A DNA stretch of 64,000 nt from Pseudoxanthobacter soli DSM 19599. GTDB lineage: Bacteria; Pseudomonadota; Alphaproteobacteria; Rhizobiales; Segnochrobactraceae. The first letter of the stretch is position 1. Every line of letters begins with the position of its first letter. The notes below the pieces were generated by a model. That model saw only the letters and a program-made list of their open reading frames with translations. It was not told the DNA's origin and searched no databases. Positions 46,339-56,231 of this stretch are shown in pieces. Location: assembly GCF_900148505.1 (NCBI RefSeq), contig NZ_FRXO01000001.1:434001-498000 (forward strand), read 5' to 3'. Position numbers and translations under genes: made by a program.

Positions 46339-47232
46339 TCAGTTGTCGCCTCCGTCGTCGGAACCGCCGTCGTCCGCTGAGCCACCATCGTCCGAAGAAC
46401 TGTCATCGACTGCATCGCTGCCATCGGATGCACTGTCGTCTGAACTGTCGTCGGACGTTGCCGACTCATCGCTTGCATCGCTGTCATCGGATGCACTGTC
46501 GTTTGAACTGTCGTCGGACGTTGCCGACTCATCGCTTGCATTGCTGTCCTCGGACGCACTGTCGTCTGAACTGTCCTCGGACGTTGCCGACTCATCGCTC
46601 GACGTCTCCTCCGACGTCGATTCCTCACTCGATGTTTCCTCGCTCGAAACGGATTCCTCCACAACCGATTCCTCGCTCGTATAAGCGCTCTCGATCTCGG
46701 TGGTCTCTTCCGAGACATATTCGGAGTAGGAGAACGAGCTTTCTTCGGTCGTCGTCGCTTCCCAGGTCGAGACTTCGGAGACCGAATAGGTCTCATTGTA
46801 GCTTTCGAGCGTGATGATCGCCGCCAACGCGACGATGGCGCCGGCACGGTCGATATTGACATTGTAGTTCGAATTGCCGGTCTTCAGACCGCGGCGCACC
46901 GCGATATCGACATCGATGGGCTTCTTCACCTTGTGCCCGCCGATCTCGACCAGAACATCGCCCGGCTTGATCCCCTGCTTGTCCGCCGCGCCGCCTGGCT
47001 TCACGGAAACGACGAGCAGGCCGTGGGCGGACTTGTCGAGCTTGAAAACCTTCGCGACCTTCGCATTGATCGGCATGAGGAGAGCGCCCAGAGCCCGCGA
47101 AATCGCCGGCTTCGGCAGACCGTGCGCCGCTGGCGAAGCGGCAAAGGCGGCGTGTGGCCCGGCAACGGGCAGGACGGAATGCGCGATCGACAGCGCAATG
47201 GCGCTGGCGGCAATAATCACTTTCTTCTTCAT
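46339..47232 (-). CDS. Secreted PDZ-domain protein with acidic Ser/Asp repeat tail
   Basis: This 297-residue protein has an N-terminal signal peptide (residues 1-31, cleavage after HAAFA). A PDZ domain (about 45-130) includes LLVVSVKPGGAADKQGIKPG. A further hydrophobic patch (AGAIVALAAIITLESY) precedes a ~135-residue tail composed almost wholly of Ser, Glu, Asp, Thr and Ala. Three 21-residue repeats (residues 212-274) begin SDESATS. No protease domain is present. The tail should be disordered and strongly negative, perhaps binding cations or a surface. No named family is recognised. GGAG lies 7 nt before the ATG. Confidence 0.82.
   Translation of the reverse strand: MKKKVIIAASAIALSIAHSVLPVAGPHAAFAASPAAHGLPKPAISRALGALLMPINAKVAKVFKLDKSAHGLLVVSVKPGGAADKQGIKPGDVLVEIGGHKVKKPIDVDIAVRRGLKTGNSNYNVNIDRAGAIVALAAIITLESYNETYSVSEVSTWEATTTEESSFSYSEYVSEETTEIESAYTSEESVVEESVSSEETSSEESTSEETSSDESATSEDSSDDSASEDSNASDESATSDDSSNDSASDDSDASDESATSDDSSDDSASDGSDAVDDSSSDDGGSADDGGSDDGGDN
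46411..46599. repeat. 63-bp tandem repeat (x3) in the PDZ-protein gene
   Basis: Three consecutive 63-bp units (starting 46411, 46474 and 46537) differ at only a few positions each. Each encodes 21 residues of the acidic tail. The unit length is a multiple of three, so copy number could change without a frameshift. Confidence 0.95.
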
Positions 47233-47263
47233 AGGACAGCTCCAGCCCGAAAGTCGGCGCCGA

Positions 47264-47291
47264 ACCTTACGCTTCGCCGCGTACGACACAA
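47264..47291 (-). promoter_or_regulatory. Candidate promoter of the PDZ-protein gene
   Basis: On the minus strand, TTGTGT and TAAGGT are separated by 16 nt and lie ~30 nt upstream of the ATG at 47232. It sits just beyond the truncated acetyltransferase remnant. This was found by eye. Confidence 0.35.
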
Positions 47292-47300
47292 GGGACCCGA

Positions 47301-47520
47301 ATGCCCGACGACCTCTCCCGATATTGCCCTGGCCGGTGCCTCCGCGACGAGGCTGATGGTGAGGGCGCCGGCTGCCCGCAGGGCATCGATCAGCGCGGAT
47401 TCGCGCTGATTGCTGAAGGGATGATCGCGGAACGCCTGCACCACGATGTCGGCGATGGCATCGCGGTCGGCGGCCTCCTCGTCCCGGATGACGAAGCCGG
47501 GCGCTTCTGCTGCCGGGAGC
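47301..47520 (-). pseudogene. Truncated GNAT acetyltransferase remnant
   Basis: The minus-strand translation [20 protein letters not shown], continued by [32 protein letters not shown] and GEVVGH, matches the first ~65 residues of YhbS-type GNAT N-acetyltransferases. Similarity stops abruptly after GEVVGH, where the acetyl-CoA-binding half should begin, and the frame runs on to a stop at 47229. No good start codon is visible between the hflX stop and the fragment. It is probably a deletion remnant downstream of hflX. Confidence 0.55.
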
Positions 47521-47535
47521 CGGCCCGACCTCGCC

Positions 47536-48951
47536 TCAACTCTGCAGGTAACGGCCCGCGCGGGACCGGAACAGATCGGCCTGACGGGGCGGAATGCGGA
47601 CGGTGAGCCGCACGCCGTCGTCCGCATCGACCCGGTCGATCACCTCGACGGAGCGGTGCAGCCACGCCAGCAGCTCGCCTTCCGTGACCGGCACGCGCAA
47701 CTGGCGTGTGGCGCGGCCGCTGGCGAGCTCCGCCTCGACGCGGGCGACGAGCGCGTCCGTGCCCTCGCCCGTGAGCGCGGAGACCGCGACGGCGCCCGCC
47801 GGGGCCTCGGCCGCCAGTTTGGCGCGCCGTTCCTCGTCGAGCATGTCCACCTTGTTCCAGACCTCGATGACGCGCCGCGCATCGCGGGCATCGACACCGA
47901 GGAGGTCGAGCGTCTTCACCACGTCCGCCGCCTGGGCATCGGTATCGGGGTGGGAGATGTCGCGGACGTGCAGGATCAGATCGGCCGAGACCACCTCCTC
48001 CAGCGTCGCGCGGAAGGCGGCGACGAGATGCGTCGGCAGTTCGGAGATGAAGCCCACGGTGTCGGACAGGATCGCCTCGCCGCCGTGGGGCAGCTTCACC
48101 TTGCGCAGCGTCGGGTCGAGCGTGGCGAACAACAGGTCCTGCGACAGCACGTTGGCGTCCGTCAGGCGGTTGAACAGCGTCGACTTGCCGGCATTGGTGT
48201 AGCCGACCAGCGCCACGGTCGGATGCGGCACCTTCTTGCGGTTGGCGCGGTGCAGGCCGCGGGTGCGCTTGACCTCTTCGAGTTCGCGCTCGATGCGGCC
48301 GATGCGCTCCTGGATCTGGCGGCGGTCCGCCTCGATCTGGGTCTCGCCGGGGCCGCCGAGGAAGCCGAAGCCGCCGCGCTGGCGCTCAAGGTGGGTCCAC
48401 GTGCGCACGAGGCGGCTTTTCTGCCACTTCAGATGCGCGAGCTCGACCTGAAGCGTGCCTTCCCGCGTGCGGGCGCGGGCGCCGAAGATTTCAAGGATGA
48501 GCGCGGTGCGATCCAGCACCTTGGCGCTCCACGCCTTTTCGAGATTGCGCTGCTGCACCGGTGACAGCGGATGATCGACGATGACGAGATCGGCCTTCTC
48601 GGTCTCGACGATCCGCCCGATCTCCTCGACCTTGCCCGTGCCGAACAGGGTCGCGGGGCGCAGGTTCGGCAGGCGGACGACGTAGGCGCCGACCACTTCG
48701 AGATCGATGGCTTCGGTCAGGCCAACAGCCTCGGCGAGTTTCGCTTCCGGCGAGCGCGCCCGGGCGGCTGCGTCTGCTTCGGCCGAAGGCCGCGCGCCGG
48801 TGTGGACCGGCATCAGCACGACGGCGGCCGTGCGCGGCTTCTCGTGGCTGGCAAGGGCCGTCCCGTGCAGGTCGGCGGCGCCCTCTTCCGGGGCTTCATG
48901 GTCGAACGGTTCGTCCGATGTCGGTCTGGTGGTCAAGCGGTCTTTCCTCAT
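47536..48951 (-). CDS. hflX: GTPase HflX
   Basis: This ~471-residue GTPase associates with ribosomes and rescues stalled ones under stress. An N-terminal HflX domain with FGTGKVEEI and the conserved [18 protein letters not shown] (about 185-205) precedes the G domain. The G domain has [13 protein letters not shown] (G1), SDTVGFI (G3) and NKVD (G4). An upstream ATG at 49038 is possible, but the family-like sequence starts later. hfq lies 93 nt upstream on the same strand, the usual pairing. Confidence 0.95.
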   Translation of the reverse strand: MRKDRLTTRPTSDEPFDHEAPEEGAADLHGTALASHEKPRTAAVVLMPVHTGARPSAEADAAARARSPEAKLAEAVGLTEAIDLEVVGAYVVRLPNLRPATLFGTGKVEEIGRIVETEKADLVIVDHPLSPVQQRNLEKAWSAKVLDRTALILEIFGARARTREGTLQVELAHLKWQKSRLVRTWTHLERQRGGFGFLGGPGETQIEADRRQIQERIGRIERELEEVKRTRGLHRANRKKVPHPTVALVGYTNAGKSTLFNRLTDANVLSQDLLFATLDPTLRKVKLPHGGEAILSDTVGFISELPTHLVAAFRATLEEVVSADLILHVRDISHPDTDAQAADVVKTLDLLGVDARDARRVIEVWNKVDMLDEERRAKLAAEAPAGAVAVSALTGEGTDALVARVEAELASGRATRQLRVPVTEGELLAWLHRSVEVIDRVDADDGVRLTVRIPPRQADLFRSRAGRYLQS

Positions 48952-49044
48952 CCCCGGCCGGGGATTGCGAATGGCACAAAAAATCCGGGCGCAGGCCAAG
49001 CCTCCCGCGCCCGGATGTGGCGATTCTCTCGCCCTCAATCAAGT

Positions 49045-49290
49045 TCAGCGATCGGATTCCTCGCTCGGATCGAACAACTGAATCGGCTGATTGGGCATCA
49101 CGGTCGAAATCGCGTGCTTGTAGACAAGCTGCGAGTGGCCATCGCGGCGCAGCAGCACGCAGAAATTATCGAACCATGTCACGACGCCCTGGAGCTTGAC
49201 GCCGTTAACGAGAAACACGGTCAGAGGTGTCTTTTGCCTGCGGACGTGATTGAGGAAAGTGTCTTGCAAGTTTTGTGCGCGGTCCGCCAT
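49045..49290 (-). CDS. hfq: RNA chaperone Hfq
   Basis: This 81-residue Sm-like protein promotes pairing of small RNAs with mRNAs as a hexamer. The Sm1 region [20 protein letters not shown] and the Sm2 motif [10 protein letters not shown] are both present. Two consecutive ATGs occur (49293 and 49290). The second gives the canonical [10 protein letters not shown] start and an 8-nt spacing from AAGGA. Alphaproteobacterial Hfq typically lacks the long C-terminal tail, as here. Confidence 0.97.
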   Translation of the reverse strand: MADRAQNLQDTFLNHVRRQKTPLTVFLVNGVKLQGVVTWFDNFCVLLRRDGHSQLVYKHAISTVMPNQPIQLFDPSEESDR

Positions 49291-49441
49291 CATGTTTTTC
49301 CTTTTCTTTGTAAGGCCGCGACGCCGAGCCGGACGATGCTCCGCCGGGACAGGCCGGTACGCTTGGGAGGGCGTTGAGGAACCGGACTGACTTCGGCATC
49401 GCACCACAACCTTAACCCAAAGCGTGCATCCGCGTAATCTG

Positions 49442-50314
49442 TCATTCTCCGAAGATCAGAGGCGTCAATTCCGCCACATCGTGGAAGCCGGCGCGGAGGT
49501 CGCGCGCGATCGGGCCGGGCTTGCCGTCGCCGATGGGCCTGCCGTCGATGCGGACGACGGCGGTGACGACGCTGGTGGCCGACGTGACAAAGGCCTCGTC
49601 GGCGGCGAGCGCCTCCGGCACGGTGAAAGCCCTCTCCTCCACCTTCAGCCCGTGGGCGGCGGCGAAGTCCATCACGACGAGGCGCGTGATGCCGCCGAGA
49701 ATGCCCGGGCTCGTCGGGCGGGTGACGAGCGCGCCGTTCGCGACGATCCAGGCATTGGTCGATCCGCCCTCGGTGACGAAGCCGTCCCGGTCGACGAACC
49801 ACGCCTCGCGCGCACCGGCGTCGCGCGCAGCCTGCTTGGCGAGCACATTCGACAGCAATCCGACGGTCTTGATGTCCACCCTGCCCCACCGGTCGTCCGG
49901 AACGGTGATGACGCCGATGCCTGCCGCGGCGGCGGCCTCGACCTTTGCCGGGTCGACGGCGCGCGTGGTCACGACGACGGTCGGATTGACGGGTGTCTGC
50001 GGAAAATAGTGGTCGCGCGGGGCCGCGCCGCGGGTGATCTGGAGATAGATCCAGCCGTTTCTCAGTCCGTTGCGACGGGCGAGTTCGCGGAACACCGCGA
50101 GCAGGGCGGCGCGGCTCATCGGCATCGCGATCGCAAGGGCACCGAGGGACCGCTCCAGCCGGTCGAGATGGCGCGTCAGGTCGACGATCATTCCCGCCCG
50201 CACCTCGCACACCTCGTAGACGCCGTCGGCGAACTGGAAGCCCCTGTCCTCGATGTGAACGGCCGCATCGGCGTGGCGGGGATAGCGGCCGTCGACATAG
50301 GCGAAGCGACTCAT
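49442..50314 (-). CDS. dat: D-amino acid aminotransferase-like PLP enzyme (class IV)
   Basis: This 290-residue fold-type IV aminotransferase has [21 protein letters not shown] at the start, the Schiff-base Lys in [16 protein letters not shown], and [10 protein letters not shown] binding the cofactor. It resembles D-alanine transaminases more than BCAA transaminases, but the substrate is uncertain. CGGAG lies 6 nt before the ATG at 50314. It lies between trkA and hfq on the same strand, a frequent alphaproteobacterial order. Confidence 0.88.
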   Translation of the reverse strand: MSRFAYVDGRYPRHADAAVHIEDRGFQFADGVYEVCEVRAGMIVDLTRHLDRLERSLGALAIAMPMSRAALLAVFRELARRNGLRNGWIYLQITRGAAPRDHYFPQTPVNPTVVVTTRAVDPAKVEAAAAAGIGVITVPDDRWGRVDIKTVGLLSNVLAKQAARDAGAREAWFVDRDGFVTEGGSTNAWIVANGALVTRPTSPGILGGITRLVVMDFAAAHGLKVEERAFTVPEALAADEAFVTSATSVVTAVVRIDGRPIGDGKPGPIARDLRAGFHDVAELTPLIFGE

Positions 50315-50434
50315 CGGAAACTCCGGCAGGGAAAGCGGGTGGTAAAACAAGCGGTAGAAGGAGGCGTCCGCGGCGCCCGGATGGACGCGCCGGCCGACGG
50401 CGCCATTAGCCGGCGCACGGGTTGATAAGCCGGC

Positions 50435-51811
50435 TTAAAAGAATTCGAGGCTGACGCGGAACATGTGCTCGACCTGACGCACGCGTTCCTTCTCCGCGAA
50501 CAGCACGATCCGGTCTCGCGGGTGGATGGTGGTGTCGCCGCGCGGCAGGATCACCGACCGGTTGCGGTAGATTGCGCCGATTCGCACACCGGCGGGAAGG
50601 TCGACCTCCCTAAGCGGCCGGCCGATCAGCGGCGACGTCTCCAGGGCGTCGGCCTCGATCACCTCGGCGGCCCCGTTCTGCAGGGCATGGACGCTGCGGA
50701 TGCGCCCGCGCCGCACGTGGCGGAGCACCCGGGAGACCGTCACCGCCCTCGGCGCGATATAGGCGTCGATGCCGAGCGCGGCGGTGAAATCGGGATAGGT
50801 CGTGGAGTTGATCAGCACCAGCGAGCGCTTGCAGCCGAGCTGCTTGGCCATGACCCCGGCGAGAATGTTGGCCTGATCGTCGTTGGTGAGCGTCACCACG
50901 GTGTCCGCCTGCCCCACCTCGGCCTCGAGCAGCAGCGACTGGTCGAGCGCGCTGCCGTTCAGCACGACGGTGTGGCTCAGCGCTTGCGCCACCTCCTCCG
51001 CCCGCGCCGCTGAGGCTTCGATCATTTTTAGGCGCACCTTGGAGCCGCGCGCCTCCAGCCCCTTGGCGACATAGAAGCCGATATTGCCGGCGCCGACGAT
51101 CACCACGCGCTTCGCCTCGCCCACGTCGTGGCCGAAGATCGCGAGGGTGCGCTTGACCTGGTCGGCGCGCGCGACGACGTAGGCGACATCGCCCGGCTCC
51201 AGCGCGTCGTTGCCGCCGAGCACGCGCGCCTGCGTGCCGCGAACCGCGCCGACCACGACCGCGCCGAGATCGGGAAACAGCTCGGTGAGCTGCTTCAGCG
51301 GCGTCTCCACCATGCGGCAGTCGCGGTTGCAGGTGACGGCGAACACGATCACCTGATCGTCGGCGACCGATATGCTTTCGATCGCGCCGGGCAGCGACAG
51401 CCGGCGGATGACCGTTTCGCCGACTTCCACTTCGGGCGAAATGACGACATCGATCGGAATGCCCTCGCGGGAGAACAGGTCGCGCCAGTGCGGGGCCAGA
51501 TAGCTCTGCGCCCGGACGCGAGCGATCTTGGTCGGAACCTTGAAGACCGAATGCGCCACCTGGCAGGCGATCATGTTGACTTCGTCGGATTGGGTCACGG
51601 CGATCAGCATGTCGGCCTGCTCGGCGCCGGCCTGGGCGAGGATCTCGGGATGCGCGCCGTGGCCGACCACGCCGCGCACGTCGAGCCGCTCGCGCAGGAT
51701 CGAGATCAGCTTCGGCGACGAATCGATCACGCACACGTCGTTGCGCTCGGCCGCCAGCCGCTCGGCAATCCCGTAACCCACCTGGCCAGCGCCGCAGATC
51801 ACGATGCGCAT
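50435..51811 (-). CDS. trkA: Trk potassium uptake system regulatory subunit TrkA
   Basis: This 458-residue protein has a duplicated KTN (RCK) structure. The first NAD-binding loop VICGAGQVGYGIAE is at the N-terminus and the second, VVIVGAGNIGFYVAKGLE, is near residue 235. Each is followed by a TrkA-C domain. It gates TrkG/TrkH potassium channels on the cytoplasmic face; no channel gene is in the window. GGAGG lies 5 nt before the ATG. ntrX lies upstream across repeat copy C. Confidence 0.96.
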   Translation of the reverse strand: MRIVICGAGQVGYGIAERLAAERNDVCVIDSSPKLISILRERLDVRGVVGHGAHPEILAQAGAEQADMLIAVTQSDEVNMIACQVAHSVFKVPTKIARVRAQSYLAPHWRDLFSREGIPIDVVISPEVEVGETVIRRLSLPGAIESISVADDQVIVFAVTCNRDCRMVETPLKQLTELFPDLGAVVVGAVRGTQARVLGGNDALEPGDVAYVVARADQVKRTLAIFGHDVGEAKRVVIVGAGNIGFYVAKGLEARGSKVRLKMIEASAARAEEVAQALSHTVVLNGSALDQSLLLEAEVGQADTVVTLTNDDQANILAGVMAKQLGCKRSLVLINSTTYPDFTAALGIDAYIAPRAVTVSRVLRHVRRGRIRSVHALQNGAAEVIEADALETSPLIGRPLREVDLPAGVRIGAIYRNRSVILPRGDTTIHPRDRIVLFAEKERVRQVEHMFRVSLEFF

Positions 51812-51878
51812 GACGTCCTCCCCCTCCCCGCCGCCGTTTTCCGGTCCCCGGCAGAGCATCCGTTGCCGCCGGAGGCAC

Positions 51879-51996
51879 CAAGAGCATATCCCGTTCAGAT
51901 CTGATCGATCTGAACGGCAAGGATATGTTCAAGCTCTTGAACTCGAAGCGATTTTTCTTCAATCGGATGTCTCCATCCGATCACAAGGCGCTCTAG
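51879..51996 (-). repeat. Dispersed palindromic repeat, copy C
   Basis: This 118-bp copy has the same length as copy B and is nearly identical to its reverse complement. It shows hairpin gttcagatc / gatctgaac on the left and atcggatg / catccgat on the right. The right terminal CTCTAG contains the TAG stop of ntrX (51993-51995, read on the minus strand), so the ntrX C-terminus ends inside the element. Confidence 0.9.
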
Positions 51997-53360
51997 CCGA
52001 CGCCGAGCGACTTCAGCTTGCGATGCAGCGCGGACCGCTCCATGCCGACGAATTCGGCCGTGCGCGAGATGTTGCCGCCGAAGCGGTTGATCTGCGCCCG
52101 CAGATAGTCGCGCTCGAACGCCTCGCGCGCGTCTCGCAGCGGAAGCGCCATCAGGTGCTCGCCGCCGGAATTCGTCGGCAGCGACGGCACCATGGTGCCG
52201 ATCTCCGCCGGCAGCAGGTCGGCGGTGATCACCGCTTCCTCGTCGCCGCGGGTGAGGATCATCAGCCGCTCGACGTTGTTGCGCAGCTGGCGGATGTTGC
52301 CCGGCCAGTCGTGGGCCTGCAGAACGGCCATGGCGTCGTCGCCGATCCGCCGCTCCGGCAGGCCGGTCGCGCGCGAGATCTGCGCCATGAAGTGCAGCAC
52401 GAGATCCGGGATGTCGTCGCGCCGTTCGGCGAGCGCCGGCACGCGCAGCGGCACGACGCTCAGCCGGTGGAACAGGTCCTCGCGGAACCGGCCCTCGGCG
52501 ATCTCGCTCTCGAGATCACGGGCGGTGGACGACAGCACGCGCACGTCCACCTTCACGCGGGTGGAGCCACCGACGCGCAGGAAGTTCTGGTCCACAAGCA
52601 CGCGCAGGATCTTGTTCTGCGTCTCGCGCGGCATGTCGGCGACTTCGTCGATATAGAGCGTGCCGCCGTGGGCCTCTTCCAGCGCGCCGACCTTGCGCGG
52701 GACGCCGGCCCCGCCTTCGATGCCGAACAGTTCCTCTTCCATGCGCTCGGGCGTGATGGTCGCCGCGTTGACGACCACGAATGGCCCCCGGGCGCGGCCG
52801 GAACGGGCATGGATCGAGCGCGCCGCCAGCTCCTTGCCGGCGCCCGACGGGCCGGAGATCAGGATGCGGCTGTTGGCGGCGGCGATGCGCTCGACCGCCT
52901 GCCGGAGCTGATTCATCGCCGTCGAGTTGCCGACGAGCTCGTCGGCGTCGCTGATGCGGCCCTTCAGGTCGCGGATCTCGCGGCGCAGATTGGAGGCTTC
53001 GAGTGCACGCTCGGTGGCGAGCACTAGCCGGTCTGCCTTGAACGGCTTCTCGATATAGTCGTAGGCGCCGCGCTTGATCGCGGACACGGCGGTCTCGATG
53101 TTGCCGTGGCCGGAAATGATGACGACCGGCAGATCCGGGTGGAGCTGCTGGATGGCATCGAGCAGGGCAAGCCCGTCGAGGCGGCTGCCTTGCAGCCAGA
53201 TATCGAGAATGATGAGCGACGGTCGTCGCTCGCCGATGGCGGCAAGAGCGGAATCGCTGTCGCCCGCGGTGCGGGTGCCGAAGCCCTCGTCATCGAGGAT
53301 GCCGGCGATCAACTCGCGGATGTCCGTCTCATCGTCGACGATCAGGATGTCAGAGGCCAT
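51993..53360 (-). CDS. ntrX: Nitrogen assimilation response regulator NtrX
   Basis: This 455-residue response regulator has a receiver domain with phosphoacceptor Asp in [11 protein letters not shown] sigma-54-type AAA+ domain (Walker [11 protein letters not shown]) and a Fis-type HTH (about 410-455) follow. The sigma-54-contact GAFTGA loop is absent; the corresponding site reads [13 protein letters not shown], as is usual for NtrX, so it probably acts without direct sigma-54 activation. Its start overlaps the end of ntrY by 11 nt, and its stop lies in repeat copy C. Confidence 0.95.
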   Translation of the reverse strand: MASDILIVDDETDIRELIAGILDDEGFGTRTAGDSDSALAAIGERRPSLIILDIWLQGSRLDGLALLDAIQQLHPDLPVVIISGHGNIETAVSAIKRGAYDYIEKPFKADRLVLATERALEASNLRREIRDLKGRISDADELVGNSTAMNQLRQAVERIAAANSRILISGPSGAGKELAARSIHARSGRARGPFVVVNAATITPERMEEELFGIEGGAGVPRKVGALEEAHGGTLYIDEVADMPRETQNKILRVLVDQNFLRVGGSTRVKVDVRVLSSTARDLESEIAEGRFREDLFHRLSVVPLRVPALAERRDDIPDLVLHFMAQISRATGLPERRIGDDAMAVLQAHDWPGNIRQLRNNVERLMILTRGDEEAVITADLLPAEIGTMVPSLPTNSGGEHLMALPLRDAREAFERDYLRAQINRFGGNISRTAEFVGMERSALHRKLKSLGVG

Positions 53361-55689
53361 GGTCTTCGCGTGGTTTCTGGGGGCTGACAGGGGTGGAGGA
53401 CGCGGCGGCAACCCCGGCTGGGGCGGCCTCCGCATCCGTCGTCATGGCACCGGCGTCGCCGGCCCGGATGGTGAGGCGCACGCAGGCGCCGTGGCCGCCG
53501 TCGCGCACGGCCGGCGCATCGAGCAATTCGATCCGGCCGCCATGCTCCTCGACGATCTTGCCGACGATGGCGAGGCCGAGGCCGGTGCCCTTCTCGCGGG
53601 TCGTCATATAGGGCTCGAGCAGGCGTTCGCGGTTCTCCTGCGGCAGTCCCGGACCGTTGTCGACGACGTCGACCACGAGCCATTCGCCGTCGCGCCGTGC
53701 CGAGACGTCGACGTGGCCGGGCTCGGTGCGCTGATCCGCCGGCACGCCGGTGATCGCCTCGACCGCGTTCTTGACGACGTTGGCGATCGCCTGCCCGAGC
53801 TGGCGGTGATCGAACTTGCCGATCAGCGGCTCGTCGGGCAGGTGGGTGGAGAACTTCACGTCCGGGTGGCTGACGCTCTGCAGGAACACGGCCTCCCGCA
53901 GGGCTTCCGCGAGGTCGCGCGGCTCGAACACCGGCTTCGGCATCCGCGCGAACGACGAGAATTCGTCCACCATGCGGCCGATATCGCCGACCTGGCGCAC
54001 GATGGTGTCGACGCACTGGTCGAACACGGCGCGGTCGTCCTCGATACGCTTGCCGTAGCGCCGGCGGATGCGTTCGGCCGAAAGCTGGATCGGCGTCAGC
54101 GGGTTCTTGATCTCGTGGGCGATGCGCCGGGCGACGTCGGCCCAGGCGGACGTGCGCTGCGCCTTCACGAGATCGGTGATGTCGTCGAGGGTGACGACGA
54201 GGCCCTGCCGGGTGGAATCCCGCCGGTTGTCGTTGGTGACGCGCACGGCGACCGTGCGCTCGCGCCCGCCGCGCACGATGACGATCTGGCCCTGCCGGCT
54301 CCACTCGCCATGATCGCCGCGCGCGGAGGCGAGGATGGGCGCGAGTTCCGGCACCACCTCCTCGGCGGGGCGATTGCCGATATCGTCCGCGGACAGGCCG
54401 AGCAGCATCTCGGCGGAGCGGTTGGCGAGCGAGATGCGGCCGGCCTCGTCGACCCCGAGCACGCCGGCGGTGACGCCCGACAGCACGGCTTCGGTAAAGC
54501 GGCGGCGGCGGTCGATCTGATCGTTGGCGGCAAGCAGGTCGTCGCGCTGGGAGCGCAACTGGGTGGTCATGGTGTTGAAGGTCTGGCCGAGGTGGGCGAA
54601 GTCGCCGTCGTGGGGGTCGACGCGCACCTGGGAGTTCAGGTTGCCGCGCGCCACCTGGTCGGCCGCGTTGATCAGACGCCGGATCGGCGACACCAGCCGG
54701 TTGGAGAAGGCGAAGCCGAGCCACGTCGCGGCGACGAGGAACACCAGCGTGATGCCGATATAGACGAGCGCGAACGCGATCTGCACGCTGCGCCGGCTCT
54801 CGGCGAGGTCGTGATATTCGAGCGCGCTCTCGCGGGCGAGCCGGAGATAGTCGGTCACCCGGGGATCCATCGTCCGGGTGACGTAGAGATACATGTCGTC
54901 GTAGGCCTTGAGCTTCATCACGCCGCCGACCTGATTGGTGTCGCCGGGCGCGATCAGCACCGGCTCGCCGGCATCCGCCTTGGAGAACGCGCCGATCGGC
55001 GGCAGGGCGAACTTCTCCTTCAGATCGTAGAGCGTGCGCGTCACCACCGTTCCGTCGCGGTGAAGCAGATAGGCGGCCGGGAGCTGGCGCAGCTGAAGCT
55101 GCGTCTCCATGAAGATGTCGAAGCGGGCCGGATCGTAGTCGTAGATCGCCTTGGCGCGGTCGACGTCCGTCGCCATGGCGATGAGGTCGCCGCGGAGCAC
55201 GTTGGCGTGCTCCTGGACATAGGCGTTGGCGACGGCGACTGCGTTGTCGACGATGGTGCGGGTGCGATCCTCGAACCAGCGGTCGAGGCCGCGGTCGAGC
55301 GTGATGGTGGCGAGGATCGCGACCAGGATCGCCGGCAGCGTGGCGACGAACGAGAACATCGCCACCACGCGGACATGGAGGCGCGCGCCCGCCCTGCCCT
55401 TGCGTCGCGCGATCCAGATCTTGCGGATCTCGATGAAGATCGAGCCGATCAGGACCGTGACGATCACGCCGTTGGTGAGCAGCGCCGCCGTGATGACGTT
55501 CTGCGTCGGCGTGATCGGCGTGATGCCGGTGAGCACGAGGAAGGTGATGCTCGCCGACAGGATGGCCAGCACCACGAACACGAGCCCAATCGCCCGCGCG
55601 ACGGGCGCACCCTCGCGCCAGGCCGGAACGGGCGGGGGCATGCCGGTCTCGGCAGCGCGATCGAAGGAGGTCTCGGAAGCCGTCATCAT
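53350..55689 (-). CDS. ntrY: Nitrogen-sensing membrane histidine kinase NtrY
   Basis: This 779-residue kinase has several N-terminal membrane helices (within residues ~30-115), a periplasmic sensing region, and a further helix near 290-310. A HAMP domain (about 315-370) and PAS domain (about 385-490) follow. The phosphoacceptor His is in RRIAHEIKNPLTPIQLSAER (about 525). The HATPase domain has VVKNAVEAI and DNGPGLPQENRERL. It pairs with NtrX in nitrogen and redox-related control in Alphaproteobacteria. ntrB and ntrC, which often precede it, are not in this window. Confidence 0.95.
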   Translation of the reverse strand: MMTASETSFDRAAETGMPPPVPAWREGAPVARAIGLVFVVLAILSASITFLVLTGITPITPTQNVITAALLTNGVIVTVLIGSIFIEIRKIWIARRKGRAGARLHVRVVAMFSFVATLPAILVAILATITLDRGLDRWFEDRTRTIVDNAVAVANAYVQEHANVLRGDLIAMATDVDRAKAIYDYDPARFDIFMETQLQLRQLPAAYLLHRDGTVVTRTLYDLKEKFALPPIGAFSKADAGEPVLIAPGDTNQVGGVMKLKAYDDMYLYVTRTMDPRVTDYLRLARESALEYHDLAESRRSVQIAFALVYIGITLVFLVAATWLGFAFSNRLVSPIRRLINAADQVARGNLNSQVRVDPHDGDFAHLGQTFNTMTTQLRSQRDDLLAANDQIDRRRRFTEAVLSGVTAGVLGVDEAGRISLANRSAEMLLGLSADDIGNRPAEEVVPELAPILASARGDHGEWSRQGQIVIVRGGRERTVAVRVTNDNRRDSTRQGLVVTLDDITDLVKAQRTSAWADVARRIAHEIKNPLTPIQLSAERIRRRYGKRIEDDRAVFDQCVDTIVRQVGDIGRMVDEFSSFARMPKPVFEPRDLAEALREAVFLQSVSHPDVKFSTHLPDEPLIGKFDHRQLGQAIANVVKNAVEAITGVPADQRTEPGHVDVSARRDGEWLVVDVVDNGPGLPQENRERLLEPYMTTREKGTGLGLAIVGKIVEEHGGRIELLDAPAVRDGGHGACVRLTIRAGDAGAMTTDAEAAPAGVAAASSTPVSPQKPREDHGL

Positions 55690-55961
55690 ACCGTTCGGAT
55701 CGAGGGCTAACCCGGCGCGCCGGGTGAGTCGTTCCTGTTACAGGATGACAACATTGTTGCTAAAATGCGACAGAGGATCCGGCGACCTCCGCACCGACGC
55801 CGGACGGCGGAGCGCAGTCCGGCTGCTCGCGCACCGCGTGGCGCTTGCCGAGGGCATTCGAGAGGGCGTGCGGCGGCGCCATGGTCGCGCGGCGCCGCGG
55901 CAGCGGGGACCCTTCTCCCGCGGGATCGTTCCGGCGAAGGACCGGCCCTGAGACCTGAGCG

Positions 55962-56231
55962 TCAGTGTAGCTGCATCATGCCGTCGACACGGCGCCATTC
56001 GCTGGCGCCGACGAGTTCGCGATAGGCCACCTCCACCGAATGCAGCGGGCCTTCGATCTCCCGCTTCCAGAATTCGATGAAGCGATTGAGCACGGGGAAC
56101 GACGGGGCGATGTCGTATTCCTGCCAGACATAGGTCTGGAGGATCGTGGGGTGATCCGGCAGGCGATAGAGAATGCGGGCCGTGGTGAGGCCGTACCCGG
56201 AAAGCTGACGCTCGAAGTCGGAATCGATCAT
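55962..56231 (-). CDS. usg: Usg family protein
   Basis: This 89-residue protein begins MIDSDFERQLSGYGLTTARI and contains LPDHPTILQTYVWQEYDIAPS, the conserved core of the alphaproteobacterial Usg family, named from a gene upstream of Caulobacter trpF. Its function is unknown. GGGAGAGG lies upstream of the ATG at 56231. No trp genes are nearby, so the original context is not kept. Confidence 0.88.
   Translation of the reverse strand: MIDSDFERQLSGYGLTTARILYRLPDHPTILQTYVWQEYDIAPSFPVLNRFIEFWKREIEGPLHSVEVAYRELVGASEWRRVDGMMQLH

Noticed and set aside
53074-55710. 878-residue plus-strand open frame opposite ntrY
   Set aside because: It is antisense to an unambiguous histidine kinase, with no recognisable domain.
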